Source of the DNA: Pseudomonadota bacterium
Lineage (GTDB): Bacteria > Myxococcota > Polyangia > GCA-2747355 > JACKDQ01
Length of the DNA: 12,484 nucleotides
Assembly: GCA_030591195.1 (NCBI GenBank)
Contig: JAUVBO010000017.1
Coordinates: forward strand, 1 to 12,484
Direction of reading: 5' to 3'
Shown here: positions 6,239-12,484 of the stretch, one piece after another
Numbering within the stretch: the first letter of the stretch is position 1
Layout of the letters: every line of letters starts with the position of its first letter
Program-made: the position numbers and the translations under genes
Notes under the pieces: generated by a model
What the model saw: the letters and a program-made list of their open reading frames with translations, nothing else
What the model was told of the DNA's origin: nothing
Database searches by the model: none

Positions 6239-8407
6239 ATGAGTAAACCCTTAGTATTGTGCGTTTTTGTTGGGTTGATCGTCGCCGGCTGCGCCGAGTC
6301 GAAGGAGATGCCCCTGCCCGAATGCACCCAGGGCGAGGTGCGTTGCGACCCCACCGAGACCAAGGAGCTGGTCTGTGAGGAGGGGGCGAACGGCAAGTTC
6401 AGCTACGCCGCCAAGTCCTGCCCGCCGGGCACAAAATGTGATCCGGCCACCGGTCGCTGCCCGGACCTCTGTGGCGAGTGCAACACCCCGCCGAGTGACT
6501 GCCACCAGCGCGAGGGCACCTGCTGGAAGGGCGAGTGCCAGTACGAGCCGGCCGAGGGCCTGGCCTGCGACGACGGCGACGCCTGCACCCTCAACGACAT
6601 CTGCCACGGGGGCAGCTGCCGGGCGGGCTCGCTGAAGGAGTGCAGCTTCGTGCCCGCCGACGAGTGCGCCGACTCGATGAAGCTCAAGGCCTTCTCCGCC
6701 ACCGGCAGATGCGAGAGCGGCGACTGCGTCTATCCGTCGACGGTGGTCGACTGCCCGCTCGGGTGCGACAACGGCAAGTGCAAGGGCGATCCGTGCCAGG
6801 GGGTGACCTGCGACGACCCGCCGAGCGCTTGCCACAAGGGCGCGGGCGTCTGCAACAACGGCACCTGCACCTACCTGCCCGACGATGGCAAGTCGTGCGA
6901 TGACCAGGACGCCTGCACCGAGGACGATGCCTGCAGCGGCGGCAAGTGCGATGGCAAGCCCAAGGTCTGCGACACCCCGCCGGCCGACACCTGCAAGGAC
7001 GCCAACACCCTCACCAGCTACGCGGCCAAGGGGACGTGCAAGGCCGGAACCTGCAGCTACGAGGCCACCGAGGTGGCCTGCGAGCGCGGCTGTGACGCCA
7101 TCGAGGTCGCCTGCAAGGGCGACCCCTGCGACGGCGTGACCTGCGACTCGCCGTCCAACGCCTGCTACAAGGACACCGGCACCTGCAACGACGAGGGCAA
7201 GTGCGACTACGCTCCCGACAACGGCAAGACCTGCGACGACGGCGACGCCTGCACCACCGGCGACGACTGCAGCGACGGGGTCTGCAAGGGTGAACCGGTG
7301 GTCTGCAACACGCCGCCGAAGAACGCCTGCAAGGACGCCGACACGCTCACCGTGTTCACCGCACCGGGGATCTGCAACGCCCAGGGCACCTGCGACTACG
7401 GCAAGGCCGAGATCCTCTGCCCGAACGGTTGCGACGACGTCACGGGCGGCTGCCTCGGCGACCCCTGCGCCTCGGTGACCTGCGACTCGCCGCCCAACGA
7501 TCAGTGCTACACGGTGCCGGGCATCTGCTCCGGCGGCACCTGCATCTACCTGCCGAAGAGCGGCGTCGACTGCGACGACGGCGATCCCTGCACCAAGGAC
7601 GACGTCTGCCTCTCGGGCGACTGCGATGGCACGCCCTACACCTGCCAGGACACGCTGGTCTGTACGACCAACCAGTGTGACGGCACCGGTGGCTGCAGCT
7701 ACCCGCTGCAGGCCGACGCCTGCCTGATCAAGATCAAGTACACCCGGACCTGCTTCGAGAAGGACGAGCTCAACGCGGCAAACAGCTGCCAGCTGTGCAA
7801 CCCGGTCGACGACGTGCTTCAGTCCTACTGGGGTGTGGTCACCGGCACCGAGGTCACCAAGTGGGACTTCGACGACGCGACCCTCCAGGGGTGGACCGTG
7901 ACGGTCAACCCGGACAACCCCACCACGACGGTCAAGTGGCAGGTCGACGACCAGCGCGCGACGAGCGGCACCCAGAGCGTCTACTTCGGCGACGTGACGA
8001 CCCGGCTCTACGACGATGGGTCCAACGCCGTCAGCGGCACCCTGACCAGCCCGGCGATCACCATCCCGTCGGTGGCTGACGGCGGCAAGCTCTGCCTCGA
8101 GTTCAAGATGTTCAAGCACGGCGAGAACAACAGCACTTGGGACGCGGTCACCCTGTCGGTGATCGACGCCACGGTGACGACCCAGGTCTGGCACTCGGGT
8201 GAGGACGCCGAGTACGGCAACACCTACGAGATCGGCACCTCGGGCGCCTTCGTCAGCTACTCGGCAGACATCTCCGCGGTCGCCGACGCCACCGCGGACA
8301 AGGAGATCCAGGTCGAGTTCCTCTTCGACTCCCTCGACGGTCTCCTCAACGACCGCGAGGGGGTCTACCTCGACGACGTGCGGGTGGTGAAGAACTGTAC
8401 CCCCTGA
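6239..8407 (+). CDS. Large Cys-rich repeat lipoprotein with C-terminal beta-sandwich-like domain
   Basis: The 722-residue product starts with a lipoprotein signal peptide (MSKPLVLCVFVGLIVAGC; lipobox VAGC), so it is probably anchored at the cell surface or periplasmic face of the outer membrane. ATG 6239 has GAGGA six bases upstream; the in-frame ATG at 6161 would bury the signal peptide. A short Cys-rich head is followed by about 3.5 tandem units of 108-113 residues beginning at bases 6461, 6785, 7118 and 7457. The three complete units carry 16 cysteines each, in a pattern GDPCxxVTCDxPPxxC, then CDDGDACTxxDxC, then CKDAxTLTxxxAxGxC. A partial fourth unit ends in CQLCNPVDD. The mature protein has about 74 cysteines. 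Residues from about 542 on (WDFDDATLQGWTV to YLDDVRVVKNC) lack such repeats and look like a MAM- or concanavalin-like beta-sandwich. Such proteins are characteristic of Myxococcota; their function is generally unknown, with adhesion or ligand binding the usual guess. Confidence 0.88.
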   Translation: MSKPLVLCVFVGLIVAGCAESKEMPLPECTQGEVRCDPTETKELVCEEGANGKFSYAAKSCPPGTKCDPATGRCPDLCGECNTPPSDCHQREGTCWKGECQYEPAEGLACDDGDACTLNDICHGGSCRAGSLKECSFVPADECADSMKLKAFSATGRCESGDCVYPSTVVDCPLGCDNGKCKGDPCQGVTCDDPPSACHKGAGVCNNGTCTYLPDDGKSCDDQDACTEDDACSGGKCDGKPKVCDTPPADTCKDANTLTSYAAKGTCKAGTCSYEATEVACERGCDAIEVACKGDPCDGVTCDSPSNACYKDTGTCNDEGKCDYAPDNGKTCDDGDACTTGDDCSDGVCKGEPVVCNTPPKNACKDADTLTVFTAPGICNAQGTCDYGKAEILCPNGCDDVTGGCLGDPCASVTCDSPPNDQCYTVPGICSGGTCIYLPKSGVDCDDGDPCTKDDVCLSGDCDGTPYTCQDTLVCTTNQCDGTGGCSYPLQADACLIKIKYTRTCFEKDELNAANSCQLCNPVDDVLQSYWGVVTGTEVTKWDFDDATLQGWTVTVNPDNPTTTVKWQVDDQRATSGTQSVYFGDVTTRLYDDGSNAVSGTLTSPAITIPSVADGGKLCLEFKMFKHGENNSTWDAVTLSVIDATVTTQVWHSGEDAEYGNTYEIGTSGAFVSYSADISAVADATADKEIQVEFLFDSLDGLLNDREGVYLDDVRVVKNCTP
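6461..7660 (+). repeat. Tandem array of about 330-bp units in the lipoprotein gene
   Basis: Unit starts at 6461, 6785, 7118 and 7457 give periods of 324, 333 and 339 bases. Complete units encode 16 cysteines each, and the DNA is similar as well as the protein, for example the GGCGACCCCTGCG-type start of units 3 and 4. The last unit diverges after about 7640. The array probably grew by duplication and may vary in copy number. Confidence 0.8.
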
Positions 8408-8465
8408 CCTCCCCGGCGACGGCTCCGCCCGATCGCTTGGCGTGCCTGATAGCTTGGCCGGACTG

Positions 8466-9374
8466 ATGGCTTGGACCGCCCAGAACCTCTTCGTCGTCGC
8501 TGACCCGCGCGAGCCGTTGCTCGCCGCGCTTGCCCGGCTGTTCGAGGACCCGGCCCATCGGGCTGACGGCGACGGCCTAGTCCCCGACGCGCCACCGCCG
8601 CTGACCATCGGGCCAGCCGCGGACGGCTGGATCCCGGTGCTCGGCCTGCGCGGCTGGGTCACCGACCAGCCCGCCTTCGCCCGCGAGCTGTCGGGCGCCG
8701 ACGGGGTCGACCGGGTGGTCAGCAGCGAGGTGCTCGGCGCCTGCTACCGGCTGCGTCACGGCGACTACCGCCGCGGTGAGCAGCTCCACGCCGAGCAGAT
8801 CCCCGAGGAGGGCTGGGGGCAGCTGGACGGGGAGCCGGACGAGGCGCCCGGACCGATGCCGCTCTACCGCGACGTCGAGCAGCTCGCCTACGCGCTGTTG
8901 CTCGATCTCGGTATCGCGCCGACCGTGGCACTGATCGGCACCCAGCCGCCGATCGGTGGTGAGGAGGTCGAGCTCGGCGAGGCCACGGCGCTCTGCTGGG
9001 CCGATGGTCAGCTCGAGCGCCGCGCCCAGCAGCTGCGCGCCACGAGTTACGACGAGGGCCCCGAGGTGCCGGTGCTCCCGCGCCAGGTGGGGCGCGACTT
9101 TGGCCTGCATTTCCTCGACGACCGGTTCGTCGAGGGGGCGCCGAGCGCGGCCTCGGTCAACCGGTTGCTCCAGCTCGAGGAGAAGATCCTCGACCGTGCG
9201 CGTCGGCTCTACGGCGCCGAGCTGACGCTGACGATGAGCTACTACAACGGCGGCTACCAGGACGAGCTCGACGCGCTGCTGATCGCCCGCGACCGGCAGG
9301 TCCCCGCGCGCACTCGGCGGCCCCCGCGCGTCCCCTGGTGGCAGTTCTGGCGCTACTTCGGGCGACTGAAGTAG
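8466..9374 (+). CDS. Unassigned protein with an aromatic/basic C-terminal tail
   Basis: I do not recognise a family. The product is 302 residues from ATG 8466; GTG 8442 is also in frame and would add eight residues. ATG 8466 was preferred because MAWTAQNLFVVADPREPLLAALARLF looks like the first strand and helix of a domain; a GGA sits 4 bases upstream. There is no signal peptide or transmembrane helix. The body is acidic, mixed alpha/beta by appearance, with few cysteines. A stretch near residues 220-270 (GLHFLDDRFV, then SVNRLLQLEEKILDRARRLYGAEL) could include a coiled helix. The last 18 residues switch to Arg/Pro and aromatics (PRVPWWQFWRYFGRLK), an amphipathic tail that could bind membrane or a partner. 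It stands alone and converges with the exoribonuclease gene 22 bases away. G/C-rich third positions support it being real. Confidence 0.75.
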   Translation: MAWTAQNLFVVADPREPLLAALARLFEDPAHRADGDGLVPDAPPPLTIGPAADGWIPVLGLRGWVTDQPAFARELSGADGVDRVVSSEVLGACYRLRHGDYRRGEQLHAEQIPEEGWGQLDGEPDEAPGPMPLYRDVEQLAYALLLDLGIAPTVALIGTQPPIGGEEVELGEATALCWADGQLERRAQQLRATSYDEGPEVPVLPRQVGRDFGLHFLDDRFVEGAPSAASVNRLLQLEEKILDRARRLYGAELTLTMSYYNGGYQDELDALLIARDRQVPARTRRPPRVPWWQFWRYFGRLK

Positions 9375-9396
9375 CCGACGCTGTTTGTCCGCCGGC

Positions 9397-11319
9397 CTAG
9401 GCGAAGCGCAAGCGCATGATGCCGCGGCGGGGCTTGATCTCCTCGACGTCGACCACCACCTCTTGGCCCAGCTCGTGCTGCTTCTTCTGGCGACAGGGCA
9501 GCAGGCCCACTGCACCGCAGGAGGCGAGCTGCACCTTGTAGCCGGTGGGCACGTCGCCAACGATCCATCCCCGTTGCCCCTGGCGCTGACCGCGGGAGAC
9601 CAGCTCGAGGGCCCAGCGCAGGGTTACCGCGAACTCGATCTTCTTCGCCTCCTGGGCTGCGGCCTCGACGGTTGCCAGCACTGGTAGCAGGTCCTCGGCG
9701 CTGTAGGGTGGGGGCTCGCCGGCGAGGTGCGCCGCGAGCTGGCGCTGCTGCACCAGATCGGCGTAGCGCCGCAGCGGCGAGGTCACCTGGGAGTAGGCCT
9801 CGAGACCGAGGGCGAAGTGGGCGCTCGGGTGGACCGAGAGCTTCGCCGCGGCGATCAGCCCACGCAGCCGGGCGAAGGCGGCCGGGTCGTCGGGATCGAT
9901 CTCCGGCAGCGGTGCATCGGGCGCAGCCTGGACGCGGAAGATCAACGGGATCCGCTCGCGCACCGCCAGCTCGGCGGCGAGGCCGTTGGCGAGAATCATC
10001 ATCTCCGCCACCAGCGCGCGGCTCGGCGAGGCGCCGGGGATCGGCGTGGCCGAGATCTCGCTGCCGTCGTCGCTGACGCGGATCTTCCACTCGAGCCGGC
10101 GCACCGAGAAGGCGCCGCGTTGCTTGCGGCGCTCGCCGAGCTTTCGAGCCAGCTCGTCGAGCCGGCGCAAGGCCCGAGCTGTCGGATCGTCGGCCGCGCC
10201 CTCGGCGATCAGGCGGTCCGCCGTGTCGTAGTCGAGGCGGCGCTCGACCTCGATCCAGCAGCGGCGGAGCTCGAAGCGCTCGATCGTCCCGTCGTTGTTG
10301 ATCCAGACCGAGGTGCGCAACGTCGGGCGGACCTCGCCCGCGTGGAGGCTCGCCCGGTCGGCGCCGATCACGTCGGGGACCATGTAGTAGGTGCCCGTGG
10401 GCAGGTAGACCGAGGTGGCGCGCCCGAGCGCCTCGCGGTCGACCGGGTCGCCGGCGCGAACCAGCCGGGCCGCGTCGGCGATGTCGATGTCCACCCGCAG
10501 CAGCTCTGCCTCCTCGTGCACCGACAGGACGTCGTCGACCTCGCGAGTCTCCGGATCATCGATCGAGAACGACCCGGAGCAGATCGGCCCGGCCCCAGAG
10601 TCGGTGGCAGGCGGGTCGCAGGTCGCCAGAGCGGCCGCTTCGACCACCGCTGGCGGGTGCTCGCGCTTGAGCCCGGCCTGAACCACCTCACGGTCCTCGG
10701 TCAGCGCCACCCGGCCGGCGCTGATCAGCATGTTGAACGCGTGCAGCGCCGGATCCTTGGCTCGCTCGGCGAGCACCGTCTGCAGCGGGCGATCGATCCG
10801 TCCCTGGACCACCGCCCGCAGCCTGCCAGCGAGCTCGTCGTCGATGCCGGCTCGCCCGAGGGCGGCGCGCAGGCCGTCGAGCTCGGCCGCGGCGCGGGCC
10901 TCGGCCTGACGCTGGCGTTGCAGCCGTTCGAGCTCCTCGCCGGTGCGGGCCTCGAAGGCCTTCCCCCGGCGGCGGAAGTGGAGCTTCTCCCGGGCGAGCG
11001 CCCGGAAGACCGCCGAGGCGTGGAGCGCGTCGTCCTCATCGAAGAACAGTCTCGCCAGGGCCGGCGCCTCCTGCGCCCCCTGGGTTTCCTCTGCGAGCAG
11101 CGCCTCCCAGAGGAGCTCGACGTCGACATCCTGCTGCAGCGCCTCGAGCTGCTCACGCACCGCCGACAGCGCGCCGCTGTGGCGGAAGAGTACCTTGTCG
11201 GGGCTGACCTTCTGCGGTCGATCGCGTTCGTCGCTGACCGTCAGTCGCTTCTTGTCGACCTTGGTCACCTGTCCGATCTGGAGCTGTTCCTCGGCGAGGA
11301 ACTCGACGATCTCGGCCAC
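9397..11319 (-). CDS. RNB-domain exoribonuclease (RNase II/R family)
   Basis: This is a 3'-to-5' hydrolytic exoribonuclease for single-stranded RNA, cytoplasmic. The 640-residue product has a small N-terminal beta domain (residues 1-50, EFLAEEQLQIGQVTKV onward) resembling that of cyanobacterial and organellar RNase II-like proteins. A long helical region follows to about 230, then the RNB domain (about 250-530) and a C-terminal S1-like segment (about 583-640). The Mg-binding motif is SIDDPETREVDD. Asp254, Asp262 and Asp263 match the E. coli RNase II D201, D209 and D210 positions, while Glu260 replaces D207. The distal motif YSQVTSPLRRYADL holds the catalytic Arg (R517). The start is GTG 11319, because GGGAGG lies 5 bases upstream; GTG 11325 overlaps that ribosome site. 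E. coli RNase II (644 residues) is similar in length but differs in its N-terminal cold-shock domains. Confidence 0.9.
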   Translation of the reverse strand: MAEIVEFLAEEQLQIGQVTKVDKKRLTVSDERDRPQKVSPDKVLFRHSGALSAVREQLEALQQDVDVELLWEALLAEETQGAQEAPALARLFFDEDDALHASAVFRALAREKLHFRRRGKAFEARTGEELERLQRQRQAEARAAAELDGLRAALGRAGIDDELAGRLRAVVQGRIDRPLQTVLAERAKDPALHAFNMLISAGRVALTEDREVVQAGLKREHPPAVVEAAALATCDPPATDSGAGPICSGSFSIDDPETREVDDVLSVHEEAELLRVDIDIADAARLVRAGDPVDREALGRATSVYLPTGTYYMVPDVIGADRASLHAGEVRPTLRTSVWINNDGTIERFELRRCWIEVERRLDYDTADRLIAEGAADDPTARALRRLDELARKLGERRKQRGAFSVRRLEWKIRVSDDGSEISATPIPGASPSRALVAEMMILANGLAAELAVRERIPLIFRVQAAPDAPLPEIDPDDPAAFARLRGLIAAAKLSVHPSAHFALGLEAYSQVTSPLRRYADLVQQRQLAAHLAGEPPPYSAEDLLPVLATVEAAAQEAKKIEFAVTLRWALELVSRGQRQGQRGWIVGDVPTGYKVQLASCGAVGLLPCRQKKQHELGQEVVVDVEEIKPRRGIMRLRFA

Positions 11320-11324
11320 GGTCA

Positions 11325-11330
11325 CCTCCC
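11325..11330 (-). promoter_or_regulatory. Shine-Dalgarno deciding the exoribonuclease start
   Basis: On the minus strand GGGAGG is followed by TGACC and then GTG at 11319. The alternative GTG at 11325 uses the last base of this same motif, so it cannot have its own spaced ribosome site. Confidence 0.65.
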
Positions 11331-11380
11331 GTCGCGCCGCGGATCGCGCAGGCCCGCGACGGCGAACGACAATACTACGG

Positions 11381-11395
11381 CACCGGACCCCGGTG
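11381..11395. repeat. Short hairpin between two minus-strand genes
   Basis: CACCGG and CCGGTG flank a 3-base loop. It lies 84 bases downstream of the LRARR-protein gene and 62 upstream of the exoribonuclease start. On the minus strand it is followed by CCGTAGTATTGTCGTT, moderately T-rich, so it could be a weak terminator for the upstream gene. The rest of 11320-11478 shows no gene. Confidence 0.3.
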
Positions 11396-11478
11396 GCACT
11401 AGCACTAGGGAGCGACGAGCCTGAGATGCAAGCGGCGTGGTTGCGACCGCGGAGCTGGCGCTTCGAGCAAGATCGCGC

Positions 11479-12180
11479 TCAGTGAAGGGTCGTGTCGAGG
11501 ATGCGGTCGATCGTCTCTTCCGCCGGGGTTCGCGGCGCCTTGGCCACCCTGCGGCGGGACTGCCGTTGCTTGGCGGCCCGGGCCGCCCGCCGCCTGGCCC
11601 GCAGCCGGCGGGCCCGCAGCCGGCGGGCTCGCAGCCGGCGGGCTCGCAGCCGCCTGGCTCGCAGCCGCCTCGCCCGCAGGTGTCGTCGCCTGGCGGCCCA
11701 CCGGCGCTGGGTCCGCTTCGACCAGCGTCGCTTGGCGTGCCCGCGTTCCTTGGCCGGCTTGAGGCGTGTGCTCCGCTCGACGGTCACCGAGCTGGCTGGC
11801 TTGTCGGGGGTCGCTCGAGCCACGGCGCGGGCGGCCGCCCGATCGCCAGCGACGTCGCCGCTGGCGTGCTCGGTCGTGGCAGGAGTCGCGGTCTCTGGCG
11901 CGGTGGTGGGCGCGGCGAGGGCCGCGGGCGGCTTGGCAGCGGGCGGCATCGGCGGCGGTGGGGCGCTCGAGAGCAGCAGCGTGGTCAAGACGATGATGGC
12001 CAGCAGCATGCCGCCCAGGGCGAGCAGGGTCGGCAGCACCCAGCGCGGACGGGAAGGTCGTATCGGGGAGAGCATCAGCGGAGCTGGGAGGCCGACGGGG
12101 GCCTGGCGGGCGACCTCGCAGACGAGGCTGTCGAGCTGCCACTCGCCGGAGGTTCCGGCTGGGCAAAGTTGACCGTTCAT
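11479..12180 (-). CDS. Single-pass membrane protein with Arg-rich LRARR-repeat tail
   Basis: I do not recognise a family. The 233-residue product starts at ATG 12180, with GGGAG six bases upstream; the adjacent ATG 12183 and the ATG at 12219 are less well placed. The N-terminus (MNGQLCPAG, later LDSLVC) has two cysteines, resembling half a zinc ribbon. A transmembrane helix lies at 47-72 (WVLPTLLALGG onward), preceded by RPSRPRW. A Pro/Ala/Thr linker (73-115) leads to a region that becomes increasingly basic from about 140. Residues 168-197 are six consecutive LRARR repeats. The end is again mildly acidic (PAEETIDRILDTTLH). By the positive-inside rule the RPSRPRW flank suggests the N-terminus is cytoplasmic and the tail periplasmic, but the tail's own charge makes topology uncertain. 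It might bind nucleic acid or anionic envelope polymers; this is inference. Two other long frames open on the opposite strand are rejected. Confidence 0.7.
   Translation of the reverse strand: MNGQLCPAGTSGEWQLDSLVCEVARQAPVGLPAPLMLSPIRPSRPRWVLPTLLALGGMLLAIIVLTTLLLSSAPPPPMPPAAKPPAALAAPTTAPETATPATTEHASGDVAGDRAAARAVARATPDKPASSVTVERSTRLKPAKERGHAKRRWSKRTQRRWAARRRHLRARRLRARRLRARRLRARRLRARRLRARRRAARAAKQRQSRRRVAKAPRTPAEETIDRILDTTLH
11591..11680 (-). repeat. Six 15-bp tandem repeats encoding LRARR
   Basis: Units lie at 11591-11605, 11606-11620, 11621-11635, 11636-11650, 11651-11665 and 11666-11680. Units three and four are identical. All differences are silent in the minus-strand frame: CGA/CGG, CGC/AGG and GCC/GCG. 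In the plus-strand frames the same differences change residues. This supports the minus-strand gene and selection for the peptide. Confidence 0.85.
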
Positions 12181-12284
12181 CATCAGCTCCCTTCGGTGCG
12201 GCGTTTCGAGAAGATGCACCTGTCATGCCGAAGCGCTCACCGAGCAGGCCTCTCGGCATTTCGGGGGTATAGCCGCGGCCGCGG

Positions 12285-12484
12285 ATGACGACGCGACTCA
12301 GGTCCGGCTGGCTGGGGCCAGACGAACCCATCCCTGAGACCTCGACCCCCAGGGGATTCCGGGCAAACTCTCTCGTGATGTCCGCTGGTTGGAGTGAGGA
12401 TCAGCCCAGGGCACCGAGCCGGCGGCTGTGGCTGCCCAGCCGGGTGGCTTCGGACTCCCATCCCGCCTCGGTGGCGGCGCGGAC
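12285..12484 (+). CDS. Possible 5' end of a gene running off the window
   Basis: A frame with ATG at 12285 stays open to the last base (66 complete codons); the preceding in-frame stop is at 12270. Third positions are mostly G or C, as in neighbouring genes. An in-frame ATG at 12378 is a second possible start. No clear Shine-Dalgarno precedes either ATG. The translation (MTTRLRSGWLGPDEP onward) matches nothing I know. It would be divergent from the LRARR-protein gene. In DNA this GC-rich an open frame of this length can occur by chance, so confidence is low. Confidence 0.3.
   Translation, partial: MTTRLRSGWLGPDEPIPETSTPRGFRANSLVMSAGWSEDQPRAPSRRLWLPSRVASDSHPASVAAR

Noticed and set aside
6251..8662. 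803-codon open frame on the minus strand
   Set aside because: It is the complement of the Cys-rich repeats and reads as Val/Ala/Gly repeats. The plus strand has a lipobox, ribosome site and patterned cysteines, so the minus frame is a shadow.
9727..11424. 565-codon open frame on the plus strand
   Set aside because: It is antisense to the RNB exoribonuclease, whose catalytic motifs are intact; the translation is rich in Arg, Gly, Asp and Leu with no domain.
11437..12288. 283-codon plus-strand frame with a PAGSQ-like repeat
   Set aside because: The repeat differences are non-synonymous in this frame but all silent in the minus frame, and only the minus product has a ribosome site and a clean transmembrane helix.
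12237..12461. 74-codon minus-strand frame near the right edge
   Set aside because: It is Pro/Arg-rich without a ribosome site and overlaps the better, edge-open plus-strand frame; neither is strong.

Overview
The window is GC-rich bacterial chromosome (about 70% G+C by eye in most genes) with strong G/C third-position bias. A lipoprotein built from long cysteine-rich 'CDDGDACT'-type repeats, a zinc-ribbon/DUF3426-type membrane protein and several unassigned lineage-specific proteins point to Myxococcota or a relative of the former Deltaproteobacteria. This is an inference from gene style; no rRNA or other phylogenetic marker is present. I see no tRNA, rRNA, CRISPR array, insertion sequence or prophage.

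Layout. 1-759 (+): C-terminal part of a membrane protein resembling DUF3426 proteins, cut by the window edge, with an Ala/Pro/Val repeat linker. 841-1566 (+): an unassigned helical protein. 1645-2214 (-): a small lipoprotein in a stretch of lower G+C. 2215-2563: a gene-free stretch with two hairpins. 2564-2749 (+): a 61-residue TatA-like Tat translocase subunit. 2825-5110 (+): a secreted MltD-type lytic transglycosylase with several LysM modules, followed 9 bases later by 5120-6091 (+), an RluA-family pseudouridine synthase. 6239-8407 (+): a 722-residue Cys-rich repeat lipoprotein with its own good promoter candidate. 8466-9374 (+): an unassigned protein. 9397-11319 (-): an RNB-domain (RNase II family) exoribonuclease, convergent with it. 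11479-12180 (-): a single-pass membrane protein with an extremely Arg-rich tail containing six perfect LRARR repeats. 12285 to the end (+): a possible 5' end of another gene.

How the genes relate. Much of the window concerns the cell envelope: Tat export, peptidoglycan cleavage, two lipoproteins and two membrane-anchored proteins. The pseudouridine synthase and the exoribonuclease are RNA-metabolism housekeeping genes. Except for the likely transglycosylase/pseudouridine synthase pair, genes look singly transcribed. I found no convincing new multi-gene system. The most unusual elements are the LRARR membrane protein, whose 15-bp repeats vary only synonymously, and the large repeat lipoprotein with a palindrome lying over its predicted -10 box.
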